From the NCBI RefSeq assembly GCF_003864975.1, contig NZ_BHGL01000001.1:85066-149065 (forward strand): 64,000 bases of DNA, read 5' to 3'. Below, piece after piece: positions 1 to 8,343 of the stretch; the stretch's first letter is position 1; the number at the start of each line of letters is the position of its first letter. The position numbers were made by a program, and so were the translations under genes. The notes under the pieces are model-generated. The model worked only from the letters and a program-made list of their open reading frames with translations, searched no databases and was not told the DNA's origin. Source of the stretch: Sulfuriferula thiophila (GTDB taxonomy: Bacteria; Pseudomonadota; Gammaproteobacteria; Burkholderiales; Sulfuriferulaceae).

Positions 1-1
1 A

Positions 2-382
2 AGAACGGTACTTGTTTCCATCAACGGTACTATTGGTAATGTGGCCTTTTACAATAATGAAAATATCATTCTTGGTAAAAGCGCATGTTATTTCAATTTA
101 GCCAACCTGATTTATAAGCATTTTGTAAAAGTATTAATTGAGAGTCCATATTTTATGGAATACGCATTGAATAGCGTAAGTGGTACAACCATAATGAACT
201 TGTCACTATTTTCAATGAATAATTTTCCATTATCAATTCCCCCCCTCGCCGAACAACACCGCATCGTCGCCAAAGTCGATGAACTGATGGCTATCTGCGA
301 CCAACTAAAATCCCGCATCACCGCCGCCAGCCAGTTGCAGCAGAAGCTGGCGGATGTGCTGGTTGAACAGGCAGTAACCTAA
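2..382 (+). CDS. hsdS: Type I restriction-modification specificity subunit (HsdS), C-terminal part only
   Basis: The reading frame is open from base 2 to the stop at 380-382, so the start lies outside the window. The visible 126 residues begin with VLVSINGTIGNVAFY, typical of the start of a target-recognition domain in HsdS proteins. They end in the conserved coiled-coil tail with PPLAEQHRIVAKVDELM followed by a Gln/Leu-rich helix. HsdS recognises the DNA target of a type I restriction-modification complex with HsdM and HsdR. Neither partner is in the window, so hsdM probably lies upstream and hsdR elsewhere. The sequence is AT-rich until about base 240, then shifts to GC-richer conserved-region DNA, as expected where variable recognition domains are exchanged. 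Confidence 0.85.
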   Translation, partial: RTVLVSINGTIGNVAFYNNENIILGKSACYFNLANLIYKHFVKVLIESPYFMEYALNSVSGTTIMNLSLFSMNNFPLSIPPLAEQHRIVAKVDELMAICDQLKSRITAASQLQQKLADVLVEQAVT

Positions 383-391
383 TAAAAATAA

Positions 392-1078
392 ATGGCACTA
401 GAAAACAATATGAGTGATCATCCTGATTTTCTTCGTTCTCCTGAAGATGTATGCAAGCCGGATAGCCGAATCCCAGCGACTTCTTTTCTGACGAATCAGC
501 CGATCACGGTTAAAGATCAGCATGATGCCATTGCTGAAATCGTTTTACATAAAGGCGTACCAGACGATATACGCATTCAATTCGAGACCGCCAAGAATCT
601 TTATTTATATGCTTGGTTCGTCTACCGCTTTTATCCTGTGGCAAAACTTCATGCATACACCTGTCTTGAGCTTGCACTGCGTGAGCGTTTTGAGCTTGAA
701 GTAATTGCATCCAGAAAAAAGAAGCTTAAATCTAAACCTGGTTTAAGCGCCCTGTTGTCATATGCTGTTGAAAACTCACATTTGAAAAATGAGAATTTCA
801 AGGTATGGCAACATCGGACAGAAATGAATGCACAGCAGCGGACTAGAATTGAGGCCATCGAGCAGATGAGGCGGCTCAATTTAACTGAAATTGTTATTGA
901 TAATGCCAAGTATGAAATCAAAGATGAAGATCGCAACCATGACTACTTGGCGACGATATTAGAAACAATGCCTGCGTTGCGTAACCATTATGCACATGGC
1001 GCCACGTCATTGGACAGTCAAGCATTGGATATGATTAAGCTGGTTGCTGAAATAATCAATCAGATTTATCCAGCATAA
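392..1078 (+). CDS. HEPN-like protein with RX4H motif, next to hsdS
   Basis: No family name can be given with certainty. The 228-residue protein is mostly helical and soluble. Near its C terminus is R197-N-H-Y-A-H202, followed by G-A, which fits the R-x4-6-H motif of HEPN domains, many of which are RNases of toxin-antitoxin and defence systems. An earlier helix (FYPVAKLHAYTCLELALRER, about residues 80-99) resembles the first helical pair of HEPN-like proteins. It starts 9 bases after the hsdS stop and could be cotranscribed. A second ATG at 410 is possible; neither start has a clear Shine-Dalgarno site. No nucleotidyltransferase (MNT) partner lies beside it. The HEPN assignment rests on the motif only. 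Confidence 0.6.
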   Translation: MALENNMSDHPDFLRSPEDVCKPDSRIPATSFLTNQPITVKDQHDAIAEIVLHKGVPDDIRIQFETAKNLYLYAWFVYRFYPVAKLHAYTCLELALRERFELEVIASRKKKLKSKPGLSALLSYAVENSHLKNENFKVWQHRTEMNAQQRTRIEAIEQMRRLNLTEIVIDNAKYEIKDEDRNHDYLATILETMPALRNHYAHGATSLDSQALDMIKLVAEIINQIYPA

Positions 1079-1379
1079 ATTAAAGGTGGTGACATTTAAA
1101 CGGCTTGAATATGGATCGTTTGCCACTATGCAATTGTCTGACTATCAGCTGCAGGGTGGTGCTGACGGATTAGAGAACCCATAGGAGCCGTCTTGAGTTG
1201 TTCATGTGGTTCATCAAAAGACTGTCATGTATTTAGATTTCATAGATGATGTTAGTCAACTTGTTTTTTGACAGTTTTAAAGATAATTTTTTTAAATTAT
1301 AAATTAATATATTGTTTTTATTGCCATGTTGTTGCTTAATTAGAGATGTTTGTTTTCATCTCTATAGAAAAATTTCACC
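1079..1379 (+). promoter_or_regulatory. AT-rich upstream region of the Fic gene, with an inverted repeat
   Basis: This 301-base gap has no convincing gene. From about 1255 it is very AT-rich. A TTGACA hexamer lies at 1268-1273, but the best -10 candidate at 18-base spacing (1292-1297, TTAAAT) is weak. An 8-bp perfect inverted repeat (TAGAGATG at 1341-1348, CATCTCTA at 1357-1364, 8-base loop) ends 15 bases before the Fic ATG. It could be an operator or an mRNA hairpin near the ribosome site. No clear Shine-Dalgarno sequence precedes the ATG. Confidence 0.35.
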
Positions 1380-2555
1380 ATGCCTGCATTTAGTCACTAT
1401 GATTTAAGTTTACTCAACCCATCGTTTGACTCTCCGCTGGTTGACGTTTTGACCGAGCTGGAACATTTGCGTCGTCTGCAACTACATGGCACAACCCCGG
1501 CACCGGTTTTTTTCCAGCTTAAAGACATCTTCCACATGCTGGAAAGTTTAGGTTCGGCTCGTATTGAAGGCAATCACACGACGTTGGCTGATTATGTGGA
1601 AAGCAAGCTGGAAGGTACGCAGCAGTCACCATCTGACCAGCTGTTGGAAATGGAAAATATTGAAGACGCCATGGAGTACATTGAGGAAAATATTCACCCC
1701 AATGATGGGCTGACAGAACACTTCATTCGTGAACTACACGCTATCGCGGTAAAAGACCTGGTACGAGAAGGTGATGCTACGCCAGGGGCATACCGTCAGA
1801 AGCAGGTAATCATTGCACAGGCAGAGCACTTGCCACCAGAACCCATACAGGTGCCACACTATATGCAGGAGTTGGTGGCGTTTATCAATGAAACTCACCC
1901 GCCAAAATATGACCTCATCAAGGTGGCGTTGGCGCATCATCGTTTCGGCTGGATTCATCCATTTGGCAACGGCAATGGCCGCGTAGTTCGCCTGCTAACC
2001 TATACTTTACTGATTAAGTATGGCTTCAATGTGAAAACTGGCGGAAGAGTATTGAACCCGACAGCAGTTTTTTGCAATGACCGCGATCAATACTATGCCA
2101 TGCTGGCACGAGCCGACACAGGCACCTCAGAAGGACTAGAAGCTTGGTGTATTTATGTATTGCAAGGCGTTCTGGAAGAATTACGCAAAGTTGATCGACT
2201 GACTGACTTCAGTTATTTGAGTGACAAGATTCTTACACCTGCACTTGCTTATGCCAAGGACAGAATGCTCATCACCCCGATAGAAGAAAGCGTGTTACAA
2301 ATAACCGCAAAAAATGGCGTGGCCAAGGCTGCTGATCTGGCAGCTGCCATGCCTGGTATGTCAGCTGCACAGCGTACCTATCAAATTAAAAAATTAGTGG
2401 AGCGAAAGATGTTGCAGCCGATCAAGGAGGGGGCGCGCCAATACACTATCGGCTTTAGTAGCAATTACCTGATGCGGGGTGTAATTCGTGCTTTGTCGAA
2501 TGAAGGGTTTATACCCTCAGCACTGAATGAAACTGACGGGGTCAAACTCGATTAA
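1380..2555 (+). CDS. Fic-domain protein (putative AMP transferase) with N-terminal inhibitory motif
   Basis: The 391-residue protein has the Fic core motif [12 protein letters not shown] at 193-204. Fic enzymes usually transfer AMP to hydroxyl side chains of target proteins, and His193 would be the catalytic base. The usual acidic residue before GNGR, which helps bind Mg2+, is Asn197 here. An upstream S-x-x-x-E-G motif (Ser59, Glu63, Gly64) matches the autoinhibitory helix of class II Fic proteins, whose Glu blocks ATP binding. Residues from about 285 to the end look like a winged-helix DNA-binding domain (helical, with [17 protein letters not shown]). The gene stands alone beside restriction and HEPN-like genes. 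It is probably a regulator or toxin-like enzyme; the target is unknown. Confidence 0.85.
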   Translation: MPAFSHYDLSLLNPSFDSPLVDVLTELEHLRRLQLHGTTPAPVFFQLKDIFHMLESLGSARIEGNHTTLADYVESKLEGTQQSPSDQLLEMENIEDAMEYIEENIHPNDGLTEHFIRELHAIAVKDLVREGDATPGAYRQKQVIIAQAEHLPPEPIQVPHYMQELVAFINETHPPKYDLIKVALAHHRFGWIHPFGNGNGRVVRLLTYTLLIKYGFNVKTGGRVLNPTAVFCNDRDQYYAMLARADTGTSEGLEAWCIYVLQGVLEELRKVDRLTDFSYLSDKILTPALAYAKDRMLITPIEESVLQITAKNGVAKAADLAAAMPGMSAAQRTYQIKKLVERKMLQPIKEGARQYTIGFSSNYLMRGVIRALSNEGFIPSALNETDGVKLD

Positions 2556-2718
2556 TCTTTATTCGTTGATTCCATTTTCTATTTTATGAGAGTTGCCTTT
2601 AGTAAGCAGGTAATCGCCTTGGAATGGTAGACGCAATTGCACGCGAGCGCATGCTACTCAGGTTCAGCGATCCGAGATGGCGCATGCGCCGTTCTCGCAG
2701 ACGATCTGGGCATTTTGT

Positions 2719-3339
2719 TTAAGTTTCGGTATCCACTGCGCAGCTTTGAGGCGGATCTCTTCGCGTCGTTCGGGTTAAGCCACGAATGTATTTCGCATCG
2801 ATTTCAAACCACAGCCCCTGATAACGCGCCATTTCTGCAATGGCGTTCTCGGTATTTTCACCTTCAACAATCACTCTGTAGGCGGCAACCATTAACCCTG
2901 TCCTATTTTGCTCGGAACGACAGTGGATATAGATAGGTTTGGGCTGTTGACTGACGATCGCAAGGAAATGCGCAACGTTATCATCTTCAATTGACGGGAA
3001 TAGCGCGAAAGGTTCCCAATCATGTATGCGAAAGTAACCCACCGTGTACTTGGGGGTGTTTTGGATGCTGGCTTGACTAAACGTGTGCAAATCATCATGG
3101 AGCAGTTCAAGATTTACAATCGTGTGAATGCCATGGTTAACGAGCCACGCAGCGCCTTCCTCATCAGGGCTCGCTCCGCGCCACAGCACATCGGGCGTTA
3201 CCACACAGAAATTTTTAATACTTTCTGAGCCTGGGCCAGCAATGCATGGACTCGCTGAGGATGCGCAACCACTCATCAAGAGCGCCAGCGTCAGGGTGAA
3301 GAAAACCCAGCCTCTACGAATAATGCCAGGTGAGCGCAT
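2719..3339 (-). CDS. Lipoprotein dual-specificity/tyrosine phosphatase
   Basis: The 206-residue protein starts with a signal sequence ending in a lipobox (LMSGC, Cys25), so it is probably membrane-anchored and periplasmic. The phosphatase signature HCRSEQNRTG gives the C-x5-R catalytic loop (Cys140 to Arg146). A WRGASPDEEG stretch and HTIVNLELL resemble the N-terminal part of bacterial dual-specificity phosphatases. Residues around Asp107 (HDWEPF) could carry the general acid. It is followed on the same strand by nothing and preceded by a broken membrane-protein gene. The substrate (phosphoprotein, phosphoinositide or other) cannot be told. Confidence 0.75.
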   Translation of the reverse strand: MRSPGIIRRGWVFFTLTLALLMSGCASSASPCIAGPGSESIKNFCVVTPDVLWRGASPDEEGAAWLVNHGIHTIVNLELLHDDLHTFSQASIQNTPKYTVGYFRIHDWEPFALFPSIEDDNVAHFLAIVSQQPKPIYIHCRSEQNRTGLMVAAYRVIVEGENTENAIAEMARYQGLWFEIDAKYIRGLTRTTRRDPPQSCAVDTET

Positions 3340-3393
3340 ATCAGTCTTTCTGTGGATGCCCAGCTTGGAACGATGGGTGGCCCTGGAGCAGGG

Positions 3394-3899
3394 CTATTTG
3401 AGTTTCAGGTCTTCCCGCTTTGCATCCGCCATTGCTTCAGGCTCCAGTTCTTCGGCAGAACGGTTAAGGTGTATGAATAAGCCCCATGAGGCGAGAAGTA
3501 CACCTACCCCAACCAGGATGCTCGCGGCGTATGGAAGCTGTGCGGGATTTTCGTGTATGGCACGGAACGTGGCAACAAGCCCTTCGATGGACAGCGCGAC
3601 CACGACAACCACAAAAAATCTGGACAAAAATCGTCGTACTCGGGTTGGCGCGCTGATGTTGGCGTCACGAATAACCTCTTCCTCAATAATGTGGTCTGGG
3701 CAATCTGTAGCGCGACAACGGCAGCGGCTAACAGCCCGATAGCTTCGATAATCGTTTGCGCTGCGCCCCGGTCCAGATTGATGGCAAAGGCCATCCATCC
3801 CATGTGGGCAGCAATTGCAATGAGCATAAGTGCTGCGCAAGCAAAGAGAAATGCCATCAATCCATGAATAATTCCGAATAGACGCATGAGATTTTTCAT
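3394..3899 (-). pseudogene. Frameshifted small membrane protein, split over two frames
   Basis: Two overlapping minus-strand frames each hold half of what looks like one protein of about 168 residues. The first (from ATG at 3899) gives MKNLMRLFGIIHG and two hydrophobic segments up to ALQIAQTT, then becomes Arg/Pro/Ser-rich nonsense. The second frame makes sense only from EEEVIRD onward, with SAPTRVRRFLSRFF, two more hydrophobic segments and a charged tail ending at 3394. Joining them needs a -1 shift near 3685-3700, as if one base had been lost. It may be a true mutation or a sequencing error; no convincing slippery heptamer is seen. The predicted intact product is a four-helix inner-membrane protein of unknown role. 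Confidence 0.6.
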
Positions 3900-4075
3900 T
3901 TACACATCCTGTGGAATTTTTATATTGCGGATATGCACAGTATCAATGTATTTTATTGATGTGAAAAGGTTTTTATTTATTAATTGTGGTGATAGGTGAA
4001 TTTTTTCTGCGTATAAGTGTGGTTAAACTAGTTCTTGTTTCTGACGCTAATGCAGCAGAACAACAACAGTCGATT

Positions 4076-4639
4076 TCAATTGCCGCTGTGCAGTTCGAAT
4101 TTGACCTGTTCCAGAAAATCGGCAGCAAAGGCTGCACCGATCTTGGAGTCACGCAAGGCCATGTGCCAGTGCGCCACTGCAGCCATGAGTTGATCTGCAT
4201 TGTGGCAACGCTGGATACGGCTGATGACTTCTGCGCCCATCAATCCCAGATAGGTATTCGCGGTGGTGATCATGAAGTGTTTCACGTTCTCGATAAAATC
4301 CGGCGGCTGATTTAGTTGCGGCGGGGAGATGATGGCCGGTTTGCTGGACGTAGCCACCAGATTTATATCATCGAGTCTCTGTTTTGGTTTCAGTTCAATA
4401 CGGTTCGCCTGCTCGCGCTGTTCGTCGGCTAACACGATAAATCCGCTTTGCATCAGGAAGGGTACGGTCTGTTGTAGCTCTGGAAGCGGTATTGCATTGG
4501 CAATGATGCCTATGCTTTTCGCACAATCCATCAGTATCAGCGCGCTGCGTTGCCGGGAGAGCAGGCCGTGGTGACGGCTACGGATTTCTTCCTGGCCTTT
4601 GGCTGTTTTGCAGTAAACAAGATGCGGATTATCAGTCAT
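4076..4639 (-). CDS. Conserved hypothetical soluble protein
   Basis: I prefer the ATG at 4639 (MTDNPHLVYCKTAKGQEE) to the upstream one at 4690, because the extra 17 residues look non-conserved. The 187-residue product has an N-terminal stretch (KTAKGQEEIRSR and LLSRQRSALILMD) that I have seen in many betaproteobacterial proteins of unknown function. It resembles a small regulator-like helical domain. The middle is Gln/Pro-rich, and the C-terminal half is helical with no membrane segment. It is transcribed away from the glycine riboswitch that begins about 120 bases from its start. No catalytic motif is visible. Confidence 0.6.
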   Translation of the reverse strand: MTDNPHLVYCKTAKGQEEIRSRHHGLLSRQRSALILMDCAKSIGIIANAIPLPELQQTVPFLMQSGFIVLADEQREQANRIELKPKQRLDDINLVATSSKPAIISPPQLNQPPDFIENVKHFMITTANTYLGLMGAEVISRIQRCHNADQLMAAVAHWHMALRDSKIGAAFAADFLEQVKFELHSGN

Positions 4640-4759
4640 GACACGACCTAAGTAATCAAAGATGATGATTCTAAATGGCAAATGCTGCAATAATATGAAG
4701 GCAAATACAGGGACTGTGTTGTATTCTATTTTGCGCCTATTTCAGGTATAGTCTTGGCT

Positions 4760-4967
4760 TGTCCGCAGTGTCTGCGGGAGAGTGCAAATCGTTGTCAGCT
4801 TAGGCTACCCGAGATTGCCGCCGAAGGCGTAATTCACCCAGAATCGCTCAGGCCCCCGAACCGCAAAGCACAGGACATCTCTGGAGAGCGACGCGAACAG
4901 CGTCCACCGAAGGGGCACACGGCGCGATCATCGTGCTGTAATCTCTCAGGTAAATAGGACAGGGGGG
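4760..4967 (+). promoter_or_regulatory. Tandem glycine riboswitch upstream of lipA
   Basis: Two consecutive aptamer-like units are visible. The first has GGGAGAGTGC near 4774 and a GCCGCCGAAGGCG core near 4818-4830, closing with CGCTCAGGC. The second follows after a short linker, with CTCTGGAGAGCGACGCG, CACCGAAGGGGC and CTCTCAGGTAAATAGGACAG up to 4962. These are the hallmarks of gcvT-type glycine riboswitches, whose two aptamers bind glycine and normally turn on glycine-cleavage genes. A run of six G (4962-4967), a strong ribosome-binding site, comes straight after the last aptamer stem. Control may therefore be translational, by freeing that site. Confidence 0.93.
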
Positions 4968-4969
4968 TG

Positions 4970-5011
4970 ATGATGGCACATCGTTACCACTTTTATATTT
5001 ACCGACTATGA
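4970..5011 (+). CDS. Short leader ORF between glycine riboswitch and lipA, overlapping the lipA start
   Basis: Two adjacent ATGs (4970, 4973) open a 13-codon frame, MMAHRYHFYIYRL, ending in TGA at 5009-5011. The G-rich ribosome-binding site at 4962-4967 is 5 bases from the second ATG, an ideal distance. The stop overlaps the lipA start as ATGA, and lipA itself has no Shine-Dalgarno site. A ribosome loaded at the riboswitch-controlled site would translate the leader and restart at lipA. The peptide is rich in His and Tyr, without Gly codons. This comes from sequence inspection only; conservation was not tested. Confidence 0.5.
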   Translation: MMAHRYHFYIYRL

Positions 5012-5940
5012 CTATCAATACCATCAACATAATCACCGAGCCAGCCCGTCAGCCCAATGCCGTGCGTATGCCTATCTGGATCCGGCAGAATCTGGGCCAG
5101 GATGTGCATTATGGCAAGACCGACGCCGCCGTGCATGAACATCGCCTGCATACCGTGTGTGAAGAAGCGCGTTGCCCTAATCGCGGCGAATGCTGGAGTC
5201 GAGGCACCGCGACCTTCATGTTGCTGGGCGATACCTGTACGCGCGCCTGCGGTTTTTGTGCCGTAAAAACCGGCAAGCCCGGTTTTCTCGATACTGATGA
5301 GCCGCGACGTGTCGCCGAAGCCGTGCTGGAACTGCAATTGCGCTATATCGTGCTGACTTCGGTTAACCGCGACGATCAGGCTGATGGCGGTGCGTTAATT
5401 TTTGCCGAAACCTTGCGCGAATTGCGCGAACGCGACGGGCAAATGGGTATCGAGTTTCTGACCCCCGACTTTCAGCAGAATCAGGCTGGCGCGGTAGCTA
5501 CGGTGATGCAGGCGCTGGCCGCATTGCCGCCAGCGGCGCGCCGCGATCTGGTGTGGGGGCATAACGTGGAAACCGTGCCGCGCCTATATCAGACGGCACG
5601 CCGCGGTTCCAAATATACACGCTCGTTAAGCCTGCTCGAATTGGCCGCGCAACAGCCGGGCGTCGCGGCTAAATCCGCACTTATGCTTGGCCTCGGTGAA
5701 ACACGCGACGAGGTGCTGGCTGTGTTGCGTGATTTGCGCGATGCGGGGGTATCGAGGGTGTCGCTGGGGCAGTATTTGCGCCCATCCCTGGATCATTTGC
5801 CGGTGATAGCCTATATCCATCCGGATGTGTTTACTGAATACGAAAACGAAGCGCGCGCCATGGGCTTTGACTGGGTCAAAGCCGGACCGCTGGTGCGCAG
5901 CAGTTATTATGCGGAAGAAATTCAACAGTTATCACTGTAG
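5008..5940 (+). CDS. lipA: Lipoyl synthase LipA
   Basis: LipA inserts two sulfur atoms into protein-bound octanoate to make lipoate, here presumably on GcvH. The 310-residue protein has the N-terminal auxiliary cluster cysteines (CEEARCPNRGEC, residues about 51-62). The radical-SAM cluster motif is CTRACGFC after FMLLGDT. It also has GGALIF and the C-terminal RSSY motif whose Ser ligates the auxiliary cluster. The usual SVDRDD block reads SVNRDD here. The gene sits directly behind a glycine riboswitch and 0.9 kb ahead of gcvT, without lipB nearby. It may therefore be a copy devoted to glycine cleavage, with a housekeeping lipA elsewhere. The start at 5008 is coupled to the leader ORF. Confidence 0.93.
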   Translation: MTINTINIITEPARQPNAVRMPIWIRQNLGQDVHYGKTDAAVHEHRLHTVCEEARCPNRGECWSRGTATFMLLGDTCTRACGFCAVKTGKPGFLDTDEPRRVAEAVLELQLRYIVLTSVNRDDQADGGALIFAETLRELRERDGQMGIEFLTPDFQQNQAGAVATVMQALAALPPAARRDLVWGHNVETVPRLYQTARRGSKYTRSLSLLELAAQQPGVAAKSALMLGLGETRDEVLAVLRDLRDAGVSRVSLGQYLRPSLDHLPVIAYIHPDVFTEYENEARAMGFDWVKAGPLVRSSYYAEEIQQLSL

Positions 5941-5957
5941 TTTTTATTTAGGGCTAT

Positions 5958-6671
5958 ATGCATCTTTGTTACTTTGATGAAAACAAACATACTCCCGAGA
6001 ACCCGCATTTCTTTCTTGGTGGGTTATTGATTCCTGATCAAAAAGCGATTGAATTTGAAAACACGCTGGGACAGATTGCTTTCAATTTTTTTGGTGCTCG
6101 TTCGCTGATCCAGGCCAATGAATTTCACGGGAAAGAATTGTTTCATGGCAAAGGTAATGCCAAGGGACGGAAGCTGGAAGATCGTGTACGGGTATTTCAA
6201 GATGTGGCTACTTTTGTTACTGATAACCATATTCCTGTAAGAATGGTTTGTATTAATGTTGAACGGCATCAGCAGAAATACAAATATCCGATACCGGCTT
6301 ACCGATTGGGTTTGATGTTGATTCTTGAGCGATTTGTTGAGTACCTTGATCAAGCAAATGATTTGGGATTGGTATTTGGGGATTATGAAGCTGATGAAGT
6401 AACAGGTGCAGTTGTGGATTTTTCAGAGTACAAAACACAAGGCAAAACACCAATGTATTTTGGTAAGCCGCTGGGACGACTGCTCGATACTGTTTACTTT
6501 ACCCAGTCACACCATAGCCGTTTCCTGCAAGTTGCTGATTTATTGGTGTATATGGCAGGGCGATATGAAAATCGCACGGATATACCTGACCGTTGGCATG
6601 AGAATGCTGTAAAAGATGCGTGGGAAAAAATAAAGGCCAGCGGAAATGTAAATATACAGCGCTGGCCTTAG
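5958..6671 (+). CDS. DUF3800 family protein between lipA and gcvT
   Basis: The 237-residue protein begins with MHLCYFDENKH, the acidic Y-x-D-E motif near the N terminus that marks DUF3800 proteins. It continues with FFLGGLLIP, an EFHGKELFHGKG block and the late motif LQVADLLVYMAGR. DUF3800 proteins are unknown in function; an RNase H-like nuclease fold has been suggested, and they are common near mobile and defence genes. This gene is AT-richer than its neighbours and separates lipA (17 bases upstream) from gcvT (148 bases downstream), so it looks inserted. Its last codons carry an 8-bp inverted repeat (6635-6642 with 6660-6667) that could weaken readthrough into gcvT. Confidence 0.8.
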   Translation: MHLCYFDENKHTPENPHFFLGGLLIPDQKAIEFENTLGQIAFNFFGARSLIQANEFHGKELFHGKGNAKGRKLEDRVRVFQDVATFVTDNHIPVRMVCINVERHQQKYKYPIPAYRLGLMLILERFVEYLDQANDLGLVFGDYEADEVTGAVVDFSEYKTQGKTPMYFGKPLGRLLDTVYFTQSHHSRFLQVADLLVYMAGRYENRTDIPDRWHENAVKDAWEKIKASGNVNIQRWP

Positions 6672-6819
6672 AGAATTAGGAACGACCAGCCCCTTAGGGG
6701 GAGGGACTCGCTTTGGAACGAGTACACTAGTCGCGCAAACATAATAGTTAAATTAAATATTTCAGTCAACTAGATGCTTTGCGTGGTGCAAACGGATTAC
6801 AGTAAATGACAGGAAAACA

Positions 6820-7896
6820 ATGTTAAAGCAGACTCCACTGAATGCAGCACACCGTGACATGGGCGCCAAGATGGTTGATTTTGGCGGCTGGGATATGCCG
6901 GTCAATTACGGTTCGCAGATCGAGGAACATCATCAGGTGCGCAACGATGTCGGCATGTTCGACGTGTGTCACATGCTGGTGGTAGACGTAAAGGGTGACG
7001 ACGTGCGCGGTTTCCTGCGCGGGCTGGTGGCCAACAATGTGGACAAGCTCGCCGTGAGCGGCAAGGCGCTGTACTCATGCATGCTCAATCCTGAAGGTGG
7101 CGTGATCGACGATCTAATTATTTATTTCATGACCGAAGACTGGTTCCGTATCGTGGTCAATGCCGGTACTGCGGACAAAGACGTGGCCTGGATGCAGAAA
7201 CAGGCAGCAGGGCGAGCGCTTACTGTCACCCCACGCCGCGACCTGGCGATGATTGCCGTGCAAGGCCCGCATGCCCGTGCCAAAGTATGGGAAGCCATTC
7301 CCGGTGCGCAGGCGGTGACTGAAGCGCTGAAACCGTTCAATGCGGTGGAATTCCAGCAGTATTTCATTGCCCGCACCGGTTATACCGGCGAAGATGGTTT
7401 CGAGGTCGTGTTGCCGGTAGCGGAGGCTGATGCGATGTGGCGGCATCTGGCTGATCTGGGGGTGAAACCCATTGGTCTGGGCGCGCGTGACACCTTGCGT
7501 CTGGAAGCCGGGATGAACCTGTACGGTCAGGATATGGACGAAACCACCAATCCGCTGGAAAGCGGTCTGGCATGGACGGTAGACCTGAAGAGCGAACGCG
7601 ATTTTATTGGTAAAGCGGCATTGCAGTCGCGTGACATCAACATGCAGCTGGTCGGTCTGGTGTTGCTGGACAAAGGCGTATTGCGCGCTCATCAGGTGGT
7701 CAATACCAAACACGGTGCCGGCGAAATCACCAGCGGCACTTTCTCTCCGACTTTGCAGCAATCCATCGCGCTGGCACGTATCCCGCTGGGCATTGCGCCG
7801 GGTGCCGAAGTCGAAGTAGCGGTACGCGATAAACAGCTTAAAGCGAAAGTGGTAAGCTACCCGTTCGCACGCAACGGCAAGTCATTAATTTCCTGA
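6820..7896 (+). CDS. gcvT: Aminomethyltransferase, glycine-cleavage T protein
   Basis: GcvT moves the methylene group from aminomethyl-lipoyl GcvH to tetrahydrofolate, releasing ammonia. The 358-residue protein (family about 360) begins [20 protein letters not shown] and contains [19 protein letters not shown] and [13 protein letters not shown], all standard T-protein blocks. A Cys replaces the common Ser in FDVSHM. It is the first of four tightly spaced genes (gcvT-gcvH-gcvPA-gcvPB). The 148 bases upstream hold short GC-rich hairpins (around 6680-6712) but no second riboswitch. Confidence 0.95.
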   Translation: MLKQTPLNAAHRDMGAKMVDFGGWDMPVNYGSQIEEHHQVRNDVGMFDVCHMLVVDVKGDDVRGFLRGLVANNVDKLAVSGKALYSCMLNPEGGVIDDLIIYFMTEDWFRIVVNAGTADKDVAWMQKQAAGRALTVTPRRDLAMIAVQGPHARAKVWEAIPGAQAVTEALKPFNAVEFQQYFIARTGYTGEDGFEVVLPVAEADAMWRHLADLGVKPIGLGARDTLRLEAGMNLYGQDMDETTNPLESGLAWTVDLKSERDFIGKAALQSRDINMQLVGLVLLDKGVLRAHQVVNTKHGAGEITSGTFSPTLQQSIALARIPLGIAPGAEVEVAVRDKQLKAKVVSYPFARNGKSLIS

Positions 7897-7926
7897 TTTT
7901 AGACAGACAACCTAGGAGTAACACAG

Positions 7927-8316
7927 ATGAGTATCCCGGCAGATTTGAAATACACCGCTTCCCACGAGTGGGTTAAGACCAATGCAGATGGCACCGTCAC
8001 CGTAGGCATCACCGCCCACGCTCAGGATTTATTAGGCGACATGGTGTTTGTGGAAAACCCGGCCGTCGGCCGCACGCTGGCTGCAGGCGAAGAATGTGCC
8101 GTAGTGGAATCGGTTAAAGCGGCGTCCGATGTGTACGCGCCTGTCGCCGGTGAAGTGGTTGCCGCTAACGGCGATGTCGAAGCTGCGCCTGAAGCCATCA
8201 ATGCAGATGCTTATTCCGCATGGATGTTCAAGCTCAAGCCGGCCAACAGTGCAGATGTCGATGCTTTGATGGATGCCGCGGCGTATCAGGCGTTGGTTGA
8301 ATCCGAAGCACATTAA
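7927..8316 (+). CDS. gcvH: Glycine-cleavage system H protein
   Basis: GcvH is the small lipoyl carrier that shuttles the aminomethyl group between P, T and L proteins. The 129-residue sequence has [17 protein letters not shown] at the start, and the lipoylation site ESVKAASD with Lys64 as the modified residue. An AGGAGT ribosome site at 7914-7919 lies 7 bases ahead of the ATG. It is the likely substrate of the LipA encoded 3 kb upstream. The L protein (dihydrolipoamide dehydrogenase) is not in the window and is usually shared with other complexes. Confidence 0.96.
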   Translation: MSIPADLKYTASHEWVKTNADGTVTVGITAHAQDLLGDMVFVENPAVGRTLAAGEECAVVESVKAASDVYAPVAGEVVAANGDVEAAPEAINADAYSAWMFKLKPANSADVDALMDAAAYQALVESEAH

Positions 8317-8343
8317 TTTCAGATAACAGAAACAGGACTTTTC

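Noticed and set aside
2637..2936. 99-codon plus-strand frame after the Fic gene
   Set aside because: Most of it is antisense to the phosphatase gene, which has a clear lipobox and C-x5-R motif.
6672..6819. A second glycine riboswitch directly before gcvT
   Set aside because: The gap is only 148 bases and lacks the aptamer blocks seen at 4760-4967; it holds short GC-rich hairpins only.
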